Position numbers and translations under genes: made by a program | The notes under the pieces: model-generated | What the model was told of the DNA's origin: nothing | Seen by the model: the letters and a program-made list of their open reading frames with translations, nothing else | The model's database searches: none | Assembly: GCA_900893395.1 (NCBI GenBank) | Contig: CAAHFI011908755.1 | Location: 1 to 22,901 of the forward strand | DNA from: Euglena gracilis | Lineage: Eukaryota > Euglenozoa > Euglenophyceae > Euglenales > Euglenaceae | DNA: 22,901 nucleotides | Direction: 5' to 3' | In this document: piece after piece, positions 1 through 9,430 of the stretch | How the letters are laid out: every line of letters starts with the position of its first letter | Position numbering within the stretch: the stretch's first letter is position 1

Positions 1-540
1 AATCCCACCAAAAAACACACATACGATAGTTGGGTGAACCATTCCGCTTCCGGAATGATGGGTATGAGAAAACTCCACGGGCTCATCCCGCAGAATTTTC
101 TCAACCGCACATTCGATAAGTTTTGGGAGGGTGCATCCATAACACCGTGTCACCCCAATTTATCAAATGCGTTGGAGTGTTGTCCAATGACGTGGCAAAC
201 GGGCATGTGCGTTGGATGAAAAGGCATCGATTTCCAATGCCAAATCAAAGAATCAGCCAATTGTCGCGATTTGGAAAACCATCGTTCCAAAATGCGATAT
301 TGACCAAAATTGAAAGCATTCCATAACGCGTTTCGCGTATTCATGCACCCGATTTCCGGGTTGGAGTGAAGAAACACAATGAATGGATCCACAAACATGC
401 GGGCTGTCTTCCACTACCTCAAGGGTTAATCCAAGGGAGTTTGGACAGGCTGGGGTTTTCCCCATTCCGCATCAAATTCGTACCAAGTGTAATCGGATGG
501 CGATTAGGAATGACGCTTTTCGCGTTTCCAAACAACGAGG
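1..540 (-). pseudogene. Element A: spacer upstream of reverse transcriptase (pol)
   Basis: This is the left-most visible part of element A's pol region. Its minus-strand translation at 150-398 contains the stretch NAFNFGQYRILERWFSK. Element B has a close match (NAFQFGQYRILKHWFSK) at about 17450-17510, upstream of its reverse transcriptase. Both copies later share QHSNAFDK followed by a Trp-Met-His-Pro-Pro stretch. I know no domain name for it. Its place between protease and reverse transcriptase suggests a polyprotein linker or the N-terminal extension of reverse transcriptase. Hairpins of the kind described in the findings occur at 41-55 and 341-353. Confidence 0.6.
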
Positions 541-1057
541 CTAATCCGCGTTGTTGGAGTACTCGTGTATCTCCGCGCATTGCGGGCTACAACCAAGTGT
601 ATCTTGGTGTGTGGATTCCGTTTTCGGAATTGCGATTAGTGTTGGATTTTGAACTAAACATCCACAATCGAAATCCGATTGGGTGGAAATTCTCCTGCAG
701 TGCACACATTGGAAGGAAGTGTAGTGGTGTGACGGTGTGCGTGTAAGTGGTGTCGATGGCATTAGCCGGTGAGTCTTGTACAGGTGTGCCTGGATTCGGC
801 ACAACTGGTGGGAACGGAGTGGTGGTAGCTGGGCGACTACTCGACACCGTATACTTCAGGCCTTTGGGCTTTCGTCTTGTAACCCAGTGAACGGCGGGGT
901 ACCGCTACTCGCTTGCCCTACCTCATGTGGAACGCATGTAGGTTGTCATTGGGTAGGGGGGAGGCTTTCTCCGTACCCCGGGTGTGGAAAACGGGGTTGT
1001 GTGTGGTGGATAACGGTGTTGCCATTGTGGGTAACGGTGTTGGAAAAGTGGTGGTCA
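541..1057 (-). pseudogene. Element A: protease-to-RT linker with conserved cysteine motif
   Basis: This part of element A follows the protease. It is Thr/Pro/His-rich and hard to translate confidently, but a Cys-X2-Cys-X10-Cys-X-Cys motif (QCVHCRRIS...DFDCGC) is readable at 658-708 on the minus strand. Element B carries the same motif at 16808-16858, with HCRRIS and DFDCGC also conserved. Four regularly spaced cysteines conserved in two diverged copies suggest a small metal-binding knuckle inside the polyprotein. I cannot assign a function. The DNA upstream of the motif (about 800-1000) matches B 16480-16700. Confidence 0.55.
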
Positions 1058-1675
1058 TCATAGTGGATGCCAACGGTGATGGTGGTTTGGTGGCATTGAA
1101 GTGGTGGGTGCTGTGCGCAAACCGTGGGAGTGGCAATCCACAACCAATCGGTACTGGCGTAAAAATGGGTATCCCAAAATTACGTCAGACCCGTGAATTC
1201 CGGACTCGTAACCCAAATATTGGTGAAATGTGTAATTGTGGGGGTGTGAGTGATGCTTGGGAATGATGGGCAAGAGTATCTCGAGCACACATCCCAAATC
1301 ACCACCACATGGGGGTGTTATCCGCGGTTGTAATTTTTGATCGGTTTCTTGGCGCTTACCAAGAGACGGGTCGGTATCAACCCCAACCGAAAGAAGCAGT
1401 GCAATGTGACAACCAGTGTCAATGAGAAATTTTAACTTTGGTGGAGAAATTTTGAATGCGGATTTCCGCTTGGACGAGTAATTCCATTGGTGGTACGCAA
1501 AGTGAAGGGTCTGGCGGAAATACGCTTGCATGCCAACTTCCCATGAACCCTTTCCTACTTTGCTCAGCATTCCGAGCGGAAATGTGGAGTGGGGGGTTGG
1601 GGACCCGAAATAATTCCGGGTACGACCGTGAAGGCGGATGGGCAGGGGGCAAGGTTGATCAGGTCTTACCTCCAT
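1058..1675 (-). pseudogene. Element A: retroviral-type aspartic protease fossil
   Basis: The open stretch encodes a pepsin-like retroelement protease, which would cut the Gag-Pol polyprotein. The active-site signature is FLIDTGC, with the catalytic Asp codon at 1418-1420. The second signature SDVILGYPFL lies at about 1190-1160, followed by YRLVVD. Between them is CGGDLGC..LP-I-I-P-K-H-H, conserved in element B. The domain is about 110 residues from DTG to the end, normal for the family. The upstream part of the open stretch, before about 1480, aligns with B 14530-14830 and probably belongs to the gag-protease junction. This is the best-preserved coding part of element A. Confidence 0.85.
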
Positions 1676-1940
1676 CTGTTCATCAGCCCAGAGGTCCGTG
1701 CCCTCGGACCTCGGGCTCCCCTACTCCAAGTCCGAACCGGCCGCATAGCCGGCAACGGACTTTTTGGTGGAATAGATGGAATTCAATGAGCGCACCGCCA
1801 TTCGGGCCTCATTAAATTCCCGTCCGAGGTCTCCAGGTCTCATCCCCCTCCCTGCCCGAAGCCGGGGTGTCCTCCTCCAAACAAGAAATCTTGAAACCGA
1901 CTTTTGCCGGTTGGAGGAGTTACCACGGTCCTCGCGGCGC

Positions 1941-2645
1941 TTACCGCGATTTCCGTAGCCGGGCCGGGGGAACGAGATCTGGGACATTTGGATGAGTGGT
2001 GTCTTTGGAACCGCAAAGTGAAACAACGGGATTTGTGGCGGGATTCCGCATAACGGGGGAACGGTATTCCGTTCTTCCGTCAAACCGTCGTGGTGAACGG
2101 GTTTCCCGTCGACCATGACCGGTGTACCGGGGTTTCCCCGGTGACTCGCGCGAAGAGGATGATCCACTTCGCGAACGAGATCGTGAAGAATCGCGATTGA
2201 AATCCCGTTTTCGGGTAGGGGGCCAGGTGACCGACCGCGAGAGGACGGGTTTCCCGACCATCACGCGATGGTGACTTGGGCCTACTACCGCTAAAGCGGT
2301 TCTCCGAAGACCGTGAAACTCCCGATTGACGTGAAAACGCCGAGGAACCGATCCCCGTGAGGAGGTCGAGCCCCTTGGACTCCAATACGTTTCGCGCATC
2401 GGATTCGGGCATTCCCGAGACATGTGACCAGATTTGTTGCACAAAAAGCACAGTTTATCCGTGCCTTGGTCCGAAGAACGCTGATTCCGTTTTCGGTCCC
2501 GTGGTGGGTGATCTTGGTGACATGGGTGATTTTTGCAACGCATTACCGCACCCACAGGATTCCTGCGGTGGGATGCGTTTTGGAAAGCGGACTGTATTGT
2601 CCCAAAACTTGTGTGAGCTTGAGTTGCTTTGACACATAATTCCAA
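1941..2645 (-). pseudogene. Element A: Gag nucleocapsid region, zinc knuckle plus Arg/Ser-rich linker
   Basis: This open stretch carries a canonical CCHC zinc knuckle (CFLCNKSGHMSREC, Cys-X2-Cys-X4-His-X4-Cys) at 2409-2450 on the minus strand. Such knuckles bind the element's RNA during packaging. It continues into a basic Arg/Ser-rich segment (SRSRSRSGSSSSRESP at about 2185-2140) and then a second, knuckle-like LCGSKD segment near 2025-2000. In element B the second knuckle is complete in spacing. The layout knuckle, RS-rich linker, knuckle is therefore shared by both copies. The region is unusually dense in micro-hairpins (1895-1912, 1933-1948, 2038-2049, 2125-2141, 2204-2215). Confidence 0.8.
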
Positions 2646-2649
2646 CGTT

Positions 2650-3240
2650 GGGCAAGAGTCATCTCATGCCTCCCAACTCCTCTCGATGGATATCCTTCAC
2701 GAGGGATGGTGTGAAATGCAACAAAACTGCATCGAATTGTTCGCGCATTTGCTTCTCGCTAAGTTCATCAACTTCGGAAGCAAGTGCTAACCATTTGGCG
2801 TACCAAAGGTTAATGGATTTCATTTGCGATGCATGGCGCATTGTCGCCATTTCTTCTCCAGGGTAATCCTGGTGACCAGACTGGAGTTGGTTGAAGCGTA
2901 TTGCTCAACCAGGTCATCAATGATACGCCATTACGTATCACCAAATTGCGTGCGCGTTCTCGCTCCTCCCTCGGTAGGCAATCGATGAATTCCATCTTGA
3001 CTACCTCGGGATTCGGTCTTGGGAGGGTCCCTTTAGTGCCCAGTAGTACTCCCAGTCCCGAAAAAATTGTCTCCGTGTGGTTGGATCCCCGTCCCATTGG
3101 GGTTTGACCTTGTTCGTGATTGCGATGGTGCCCTTGAAGTCTCTCTGCGCAACCCGCTGACCCTCGGTGGTATTCCAGGGGTTTGGGTCCGGGTAGTTCT
3201 TAACACCAAACGTGTTTCGCTGATTTTCCGCTCCAAGATA
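2650..3240 (-). pseudogene. Element A: Gag capsid-like region
   Basis: Minus-strand translation gives PEVVKMEFIDCLPREERERARNLV near 3000-2930 and WYAKWLALASEVDELSEKQMREQFDAVLL near 2780-2700. Both align with element B at about 13305-13640, and the nucleotide alignment continues between them. The charged helical composition and the position just upstream of the zinc knuckle fit a Ty3/gypsy capsid domain (retrotrans_gag-like), which builds the particle shell. The parts are not in one continuous frame. The assignment rests on composition, order and the B copy, not on a known signature motif. Confidence 0.65.
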
Positions 3241-5931
3241 ACCCCGTGCAGGATTTCCCGCACCAAGTGTAGGGTTGCAGGATTTTCCTGCGGGAATTGC
3301 GAAAAGTGTGCTGAAATTCAGCCGGTGGGGCGGGGTTTCTTGCCGAAAACCCGATGGGTGATCTGGTATTCCAGAACCCATTGGTGGTTGGTATGATCGC
3401 GAATGCGACACATGACCAATACCAGGTGTGGGGTAGTGGCTCATTCCTCTACAAGGTTGGAATGTTGAATTTCTTGGTGGAGACTCGAATTTTCGAGCGG
3501 TGGATCGATTTCCTCATCAGAAATGTCCTGTGATTTGGGTTTGTGGTGTTGGTAAAAGCAAAGGTGGTACAAATCGCGTTTTCGCGGTGGTTGTACGAAA
3601 TTCGCGGTGGATGTAGGTATTCCTACTCCAGAAATGGTAATTTGAGAACGCGATTCCGGGACATTTGGAATACCAACCGCAGCGCTTACCGCGGTGGGGG
3701 TGGCACAACCGGTACCGGACTGGACATTTTATCCAAACTCGCGGACAAGTCATGCACCGTTTCTTCCAAATGTTCCACCAACTGGAGTTGGCCGCAATAC
3801 AGTCTCCAAATGCCTAATGTTTTGCGGTAACGGGAAAAATAATCCAAGTGTGGCAACTTTTAGAAACCAAGTGTAGTCTTGGACAAGTTTTCCTTGGGAC
3901 TCCTCCACATTCCGGACTTGTCCCGCAAGCGCTTTAACCGCATTTGAGAAAATTTGCAATTGGTGGGGTGACTTGGTGGGGGTTTCCACGGTGGTGCACG
4001 AATTTTCCACGGTTGGCTTTCCCACAACGCAGAAATTCGTCCATCCAACCGTGAAACCTCATCTTGCATGGATCGGGTATTCCGATTCACAGATTCCTCG
4101 AGACGGATCAAACTTGTGCAAAATGCTTGCAAGGTTTCCTTGTTGTCACCAAGCATTTTGTCGTAAAATGAACGAAATTACGGTGACTCGAATATCCGAG
4201 CGCGCGAAACATTGGGAAGTGACGAATTTCCGCTAACGTGGTGGACAAGAAGGTACAACGGGTTTGCATTTCCCCAATAGCGGCTTGAATACCACTAATG
4301 TCGGGAGTTAGCTTGGAAAGTGCGGAAACATGCTCCTGCAAACCGACAACGGTGGCATTAATACCGCCAATGCCCGTTTGCGTTTGTTGTTGCGCGAAAT
4401 CCAACCTTTGTGCGCAATCCGCGATTTTCGCGTTCAAGGAGGTTAATCCATCCTGATTTGCGGCACAATGGCAGGATTTGTGCTCCAAGTGTAGGATTCG
4501 TTCCTCCAAAAGCTGGATTTGCGTACGGGGCACAAAATTTTCTTGCACTTTCGCCTGAAATTGCTTCAAATTCTCGATTTCCGAGCAAAGATACAAAATC
4601 CGTTGTTGGGCTTCTTGGAAAAAGTGGTGAGTGCGGCAAAATGCTCAACCGGGACAAAGTTACCGATTTCTTTTGGGGTGGCATGTTGCGCGTGTAACTG
4701 TTGCTGCAATTGCAGTAGCATTGTGTAACAGGATTCCACTTTGTCAAAAAGATGGCTCATACCATCTTGCACATGCAGAAACTTGGAATCATTCCGCGTT
4801 TCCGCTTCATGCAGTGTTTCACTGATTTGTTGGATATTTTGTGGAAGTTGGATCCGCAAAATGCTGTCAACACTTTCTCGAAAATGCTGAAGGTCTTTCC
4901 CCGCATTTTCAAAATTGTGTTCGCAATATTTGCCGATTTCCTGCAAATAATTCCAGCAATATTCCAGTTTGGTGTTTACAACCCTTTGATTGTCCTCATC
5001 AAGACTGCAAAACCTTGTTCAGCATGGTTGCGCATTCCGCAACACATTGGTGGACATGCAAAATTTGCTTGCTTAGCGGGTGATCCGCTGGTAGTTGACC
5101 GAGAATTCGGTAAACATCACCGGGGTGAGGTTATCACCATACTCCTCCACAACGGAAACGGTACCAGAGATTTCCGGTACCACCAGACGCGTATCTGGAT
5201 TCCATGGCATGCAGGGAACAACGCAGTTTCCGCGGGTAATCCCGGCAATGCGTGAAATGGTGTGGGGGTGGTAATTGAGGGGGGGGGTTGGAAAATACAC
5301 GGTGTTTCCACCGAGTTGCACTCCAAAAGGCCCACCGGTGCTTCCACCAGGGATCTTTTGGGTGTGAACAGAGCAAAGGGCAAATACCCCTCACTTTGTT
5401 CATGGGTAACCAAGTGTAAAGGCAAACGGGGTTCATCCCATTATCCTTGTAGTCCAAATGGGCTTGGGCAAGGGCTCATCCCCTCGCCGCATCAATGATG
5501 GGTGAACCGGGATGGAGGTAGGCATTTTGCCACCCACATCCCGCACAATCAACGACAATGATGATGAAGAGGGTTCATTACCCCCTTGCAACAATAAAGG
5601 CGTTTCGCCTTGTGACAATGACAATTGATGCAATGTGTCTTCTTGTTGCTTGGGGGTCGGGAATTGGAACTTGTTTCCATCGACCGTTCCAATCCCCGCA
5701 ATCTTCATCAATATTGGTCAATGAAATCATCAACAAGTCATAATCAAATTTGTGGTTGGGGGTTGTGCTCTGCATCTTGGAGATGGGTAAAAAGGCAAAA
5801 ACCCAAAAATTCACACAAATAAGCAGAGAAACAGGGACCAGAAAGGTTGTATCGGCGAATACCGAACAGAGCCATCTGAGACCTGTATCCTTGCTTAAAG
5901 GTTGGCTAGGGGCCAGGAACAGTACTTTCAC
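3241..5931 (-). pseudogene. Element A: long Gag N-terminal region, coiled-coil-like
   Basis: About 2.7 kb between the 5' leader and the capsid-like region translate on the minus strand into several open stretches rich in Gln, Glu, Leu and Lys (4566-4946, 4108-4596, 3750-4156). These are typical of coiled coils, for example QIQLLEERILHLEHK near 4520-4475 and LLQLQQQLHAQ near 4715-4680. Element B has matching pieces (NERFAPRT and PYLGQFVTLEQF). The 5' end (5433-5931) is Ser/Pro/Thr-rich with MQSTTPNHKFDYDLLM at about 5771-5724. The segment at 3241-3750 is Pro/Gly/Asn-rich. A Gag N-terminus this long is not usual for Ty3/gypsy elements. The exact start codon is uncertain. Confidence 0.6.
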
Positions 5932-6017
5932 CGTGTTTCACGGCTCGGTACGATCCTCACCACCAGTCAACCACAGAGTTTCTCTGTGTGGAACGTCTGT
6001 GTGGGATCGTTGCTAAG

Positions 6018-6027
6018 TCTGCTACCA
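6018..6027 (-). promoter_or_regulatory. Primer binding site of element A (initiator tRNA-Met type)
   Basis: On the minus strand, one base after the LTR end, the sequence reads TGGTAGCAGA. This is complementary to the 3' end of eukaryotic initiator tRNA-Met (ending ...TCTGCTACCA), the usual primer for many Ty3/gypsy and Ty1/copia elements. Its position directly after the shared LTR terminal block marks the LTR at 6029-6428 as a 5' LTR. Confidence 0.75.
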
Positions 6028-6028
6028 C

Positions 6029-6428
6029 GTGTACGTCCAAGGACTTCCCTTTGACCCTTTTCGCCCCGCAAAAGCCTGCTTTGCTTTCTCCTGGTGCGCA
6101 CCTACTTAGGTGAGTAAAAATCCTTGGAGTAACAAAACCCTTTTTCCCAAATCCCCTATGCTAAGGCAGAGGACAAAGCAAGTCGCTGTGAAAGGATTTT
6201 CCTTCACACTCGTGTTCAGTCTTTTCAGAGGTTTATCCTCTTACTTCAAAACAGTCAAAATGTGAAGAATAGAATACCACCTGTGAGGAAAAGAGATACG
6301 TGTGATACGTGTCGCTAATTCCCATAGGATCTGCCACGATCGTCAGGCTGTGTTCATCACAGCCGCAGATTGTGACGGATCCAGACTCTGCAGGTTTCCT
6401 ACAGAGCTGGGATCGTGCCTGGTACACA
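6029..6428 (-). repeat. 5' LTR of element A
   Basis: About 400 bp. On the minus strand it begins TGTGTACCAGGCA (6428-6416) and ends GGACGTACAC (6038-6029), so its ends are inverted copies of each other (TGTGTAC / GTACAC). Internal blocks shared with LTR B are ACAGGTGGTATT (minus strand of 6273-6284), TTTTGTTACTC (6137-6127) and TAAGTAG (6108-6102). The last two also occur in LTR D. It would carry promoter and polyadenylation signals. No TATA box or poly(A) signal is convincing. Hairpins lie at 6346-6364 (7-bp arms) and between 6335-6341 and 6411-6417. Confidence 0.8.
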
Positions 6429-6436
6429 GGGGCTGG

Positions 6437-6925
6437 TCACCAGATTTTGGTGTGGGTTTGCAAGGTGCTTCGCCCGGATTTGATTTGGCCGGCGCCTTCG
6501 GGCTTCGGTTTCCGGAGCGTCCGAGGGCCGTCTTTCGGCGTCGCGCTTGCTCGCCCAGGTGTGTGGTGGCGCCTGGGATGGGGTCTTCTCCCCGATACCG
6601 AGCGTCGTTGTCGTTCAGCAGGAGTTTCCCGAGCTGAGGGTCGTCCTACACGCTCCTTCGCGGCTTCCGTGGGTTTTCCAGGGGTAGCCGTGAGGGATGG
6701 TGTGGGTGCAGGCGTGGCCGGCGCACTTCGCTCTGGTTGAGCCTGTGGCAGGGGCATGGACGTCCACTCAACCTGTTTTTCAGGTGCCGGTGTACTCGTG
6801 CTCTGACGCTTTTGTGTAGTGGTTGTGCGCTGAATTGCGGGTTCATCCCGTTCCTCAGGTGACGCTGCCGGTGTTAGCACAGGTTCATCCTGTACTGGCA
6901 CGGCTGGTGTCGTCTCCACTGGCAT
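6437..6925 (-). pseudogene. Fragment C: Pro/Thr-rich end of the 3' module
   Basis: A 162-codon open stretch of low complexity. It is rich in Pro, Thr, Ala, Glu and Arg, with no globular domain, no clear membrane segment and no signal peptide. It ends eight bases before the LTR of element A, so the stop may or may not be the native one. This composition is typical of disordered tails and linkers. The function is unknown. Hairpin 6838-6850 (cggg-ttcat-cccg) lies within it. Confidence 0.35.
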
Positions 6926-7395
6926 TGATGTCCGTTCGCCTTCCGTCCGTGTCGTTTCTCCGGCAGGGGGTAATATTTACACTGGATGCCCAGTGGTCCG
7001 ACCGAGTACATGAGTGGTCCGACCGAGTACATGTTGTTAAATATTTCCTTCACCTGCGCCACAAACGTTGTGTCGTCCGGGCTTGTTCCAAAAAGTCGAT
7101 ATACGCCAGACCGTTTCGGTCAGTAAAAAAGCCGCAGTTTTGGCAGGGGTATCCAACTAGAACCACAGCTCCCAGAAACCGGACATCCGGTCCAGGACCA
7201 CTTCATCCGAATGAGGGTATCCCTCAAACACATGAAGAGAAAAAACATTTTCAGTGACCGTACATACGAATCTGCTCCACATCGAGCACCGCATCCGGTA
7301 GTCGGTGGATCACGTTCCCTGCTCATGTAAAGTTCTGGAGATCTTCATCGATTCCCAGCCAGATTTTCTCCAGGTAAATAAACACCACGGCTACG
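6926..7395 (-). pseudogene. Fragment C: cysteine-containing stretch of the 3' module
   Basis: In one minus-strand frame at about 7180-7080 the translation reads LVGYPCQNCGFFTDRNGLAY, a Cys-X2-Cys pair in a less biased context than its surroundings. It is reminiscent of Cys-X2-Cys pairs in fragment D's module (CVNC, CGDC), but I cannot align the two convincingly. A perfect 21-bp tandem duplication lies at 6992-7033, and a 6-bp-arm hairpin at 7212-7226. No known domain was recognised. Confidence 0.3.
6992..7033. repeat. Perfect tandem duplication of 21 bp
   Basis: The unit at 6992-7012 (beginning agtggtccga) is repeated exactly at 7013-7033. The length is seven codons, so a reading frame would be kept. 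Identity of both units in otherwise decayed DNA suggests a recent slippage event. Confidence 0.9.
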
Positions 7396-7995
7396 TCAAA
7401 ATCTTTCGTTTTCGAAGTTGGGCGGCGTTTCCGCCTTTCCTTGCTGGGGTCCGGCATATTTTCCGCCTTTTCCTGGAACTGGCCAGGCGTCTTTTCCGCC
7501 TTTGCCAGTTGGGGCTTTCCACCTTTCTCCTGGCCTTTTCATTTCCCCTACCCTTGCCCTTCCCTTTACTCTTACCCTTCGTGTTCGACAGCCATTCGGC
7601 CGTTTCCCAGTATTCCAGTCTTCTGGTGTGTATACAGGGCAAGTGATGGACTTCGTGCTGGGGGTTCGAGCAAAATCTTTTTCGGCGTCCATTCCACGAT
7701 TCGAGTAAACTGGTGCGACCGGGGGTGTTGCGGTTTCCTGACGTGTCTGTTCTGCCGTCACATCCAGCGCTGGTGAGGTTTCCTCATTAGCGTCGACGTG
7801 CATCGACGCGGGCGGATTTTCCGACCTCGGCGAGCGGCGCCGAGGCTGCGGCGTCAGATTTTCCGGGCCGCGGTCACGCTTGCCGGCGGCAGAGCTTGTG
7901 GGTCGTGTTGGTGGCCCTTTCGCCACAGCAACATCCCTATGTCGCACTGTTTGACCTGATCGTGGTGGAGCTGGCATTCCGGTGAGAGCCGCCAC
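7396..7995 (-). pseudogene. Fragment C: Pro/Arg/Lys-rich part of the 3' module
   Basis: A 199-codon open stretch, the longest in the module. It is Pro/Thr/Arg-rich in its first half and Gly/Lys/Arg-rich in its second half, with repeats of GKGGK. The basic tail could bind nucleic acid or act as a nuclear signal, but this is inference from composition only. It resembles no retroelement domain I know. It lies downstream of the chromodomain, where some Ty3/gypsy lineages carry an extra ORF. Confidence 0.35.
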
Positions 7996-9250
7996 AACAG
8001 TATCATACTGGTGGTGCTCCTCCTCGTCATTTCGGCCTGGGGAGTGTGTCCCTGTCCGGCGGAAGGTGGGGGCTGACGTTCGATCTGCTTCTAGATCGTC
8101 ACAGCATATTCATACTGTTGACGCTCCTCCTCGGAGTCAAACGGCCGGCCAGTACTCGGTTTGACGGGTTCATCCCGTACCTGGTGGACCGGCTGCCGCG
8201 GCTTCCCGCGGACGAGCGCTTCTGGCAGTTTCAGACGTCGCGGAGGGTTTCCCTCTGTTTGGCGTGTTGGCATTGGGTCAGGAATGGTTGGGTGGGGTGG
8301 AGGTTGAAACACATACTGCTCCTGTGGCGCTGGTCTGTCCGTATAGACAGACGCAGCTGCCGCACTGAGGATAATCCCCAGAGACCGTGTATTGAGACAC
8401 ATGATCCTGTGCGGGGTAATCCCGCCGGGCATGCGCTCAGGGGATCGAAAAATACTTTCTTGCACGCGTGGCTGTTCACTCCGGACAGGTGCTTCCCCTG
8501 TCTCTTCCTGGGGTAATCCAGGAGAGTGAGCACGAAAATGTGCGGTGTAAGTGCCAACAGGTGGTCCTTGTCGTGCTACCTGCGGCGGGACTTCTACGCC
8601 CAGGTCACGCTTGGTAACGTCCTGTCGCGAATCCCGACGTGTCCGAGTCGGTGTAATACACTGAACCTGTCATCAGCACCATTGGCGCACATACACCACA
8701 GGGCTGGAGTGGTGTTCGCGATTGTCAAAGTTTGGTGGCAGTGGTCATCCCACAATGCCTGTGTGAGGTGGTCCGGTGCCGGGTTTGCACTCATGCGCAT
8801 CACCCGGTTTCATCGTCTGCGCCATGCGGTGCCATCACACCCGCATACGGTGGAGGCGACGAGAGCCTGCTGGCTGAGATGACCGCGCTTCGCGGGCATC
8901 GTGGTCATCCTGATACTGCTGCTGGCTTCAGGGTTTCCCTGGCACGCAGTCTGTGCAGGTGGCTGTGTACCGTATCGGTACGCATATTGGTCTGGGTGAG
9001 GGTGAGTGTTTGTCTGGTAAGGCGGTCCTCTGCTTGGCTCCCTTCCACCGGGCAGCATGATACCGCCCGGGTCGGTACGGTGGGGTGGTTGGGTTGTTGG
9101 CTGTAATGGGTAGGGGTAACTTTCCCTGATTGACTATTGTCGGGTAAAAAATTCTGCCGGAAAGAAAGAATGACAAGGAAAAATGATAAAAAGAGAAGAA
9201 AACAACATGGGTTTCCCATGCGTTCTCAAAAACTTGACATAGAAACATCA
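7996..9250 (-). pseudogene. Fragment C: Pro/Gln-rich start of the 3' module
   Basis: Directly after the chromodomain, about 1.2 kb of minus-strand sequence encodes short, compositionally biased open stretches. The clearest is 8091-8465, rich in Pro, Arg, Gln and Glu, and reads EEERQQYEYAV near its end. No domain was recognised. The DNA is the densest field of micro-hairpins in fragment C: 8164-8178, 8196-8211, 8243-8255, 8411-8425, 8484-8502, 8507-8522, 8883-8895, 8929-8941 and 9206-9220. Confidence 0.35.
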
Positions 9251-9253
9251 ATG

Positions 9254-9430
9254 TTATGCTTTTTGTTCCACAGCTTCTAATCTTGCTGGACATACCAACA
9301 AAACTGGTTGCTGGCTCACAAGTGTCCTCCTCGGGTCCATTCCCTTTCCAGCGGACTTTGCAAAGGTGCATACCTTTGTCGTTTTGTTATGAATAATTTT
9401 ATCGACTACAAAGTCGTCCGTCTCAGGTAA
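9254..9430 (-). pseudogene. Fragment C: chromodomain
   Basis: The minus-strand sequence encodes DDFVVDKIIHNKTTK at about 9420-9375, then HLCKVRWKGNGPEEDT followed by CEPATSF at about 9368-9295. The two halves match the chromodomain pattern: start Val-Asp-Lys-Ile, strand Lys-Val-Arg-Trp-Lys-Gly, then Asp-Thr-X-Glu-Pro. Chromodomains at the integrase C-terminus steer chromoviruses to methylated-histone chromatin. This is the evidence for placing the family among chromoviruses. Confidence 0.75.

Larger units (their letters stand above)
1..6428 (-). mobile_element. Element A: Ty3/gypsy chromovirus-like LTR retrotransposon fossil, 5' half
   Basis: Read on the minus strand, this piece runs 5' LTR, primer binding site, gag, protease, and the region before reverse transcriptase, in the usual Ty3/gypsy order. 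It leaves the window at position 1, so its reverse transcriptase, integrase and 3' LTR are not seen. Nearly every segment has a recognisable partner in element B on the plus strand. The recognisable coding segments lie in short open stretches in different frames, so the copy has many breaks and is old. No LTR pair is present, so LTR dating is impossible. The bases to the right of its LTR belong to fragment C and lack a polypurine tract, which suggests A landed in C. Confidence 0.85.

Noticed and set aside
5985-6040. tRNA or other small RNA gene near the primer site
   Set aside because: Only ten bases match the tRNA 3' end, as expected of a primer site. No cloverleaf could be drawn.
6029-6428. 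LTR A as fragment C's own 3' LTR shared with A
   Set aside because: There is no polypurine tract on C's side, whereas A's primer site follows directly. The LTR is best given to A.
6302-6740. Plus-strand open stretches antisense to the LTR and 3' module
   Set aside because: They overlap the minus-strand module and LTR, have no recognisable domain, and look like shadows of GC-rich minus-strand sequence.
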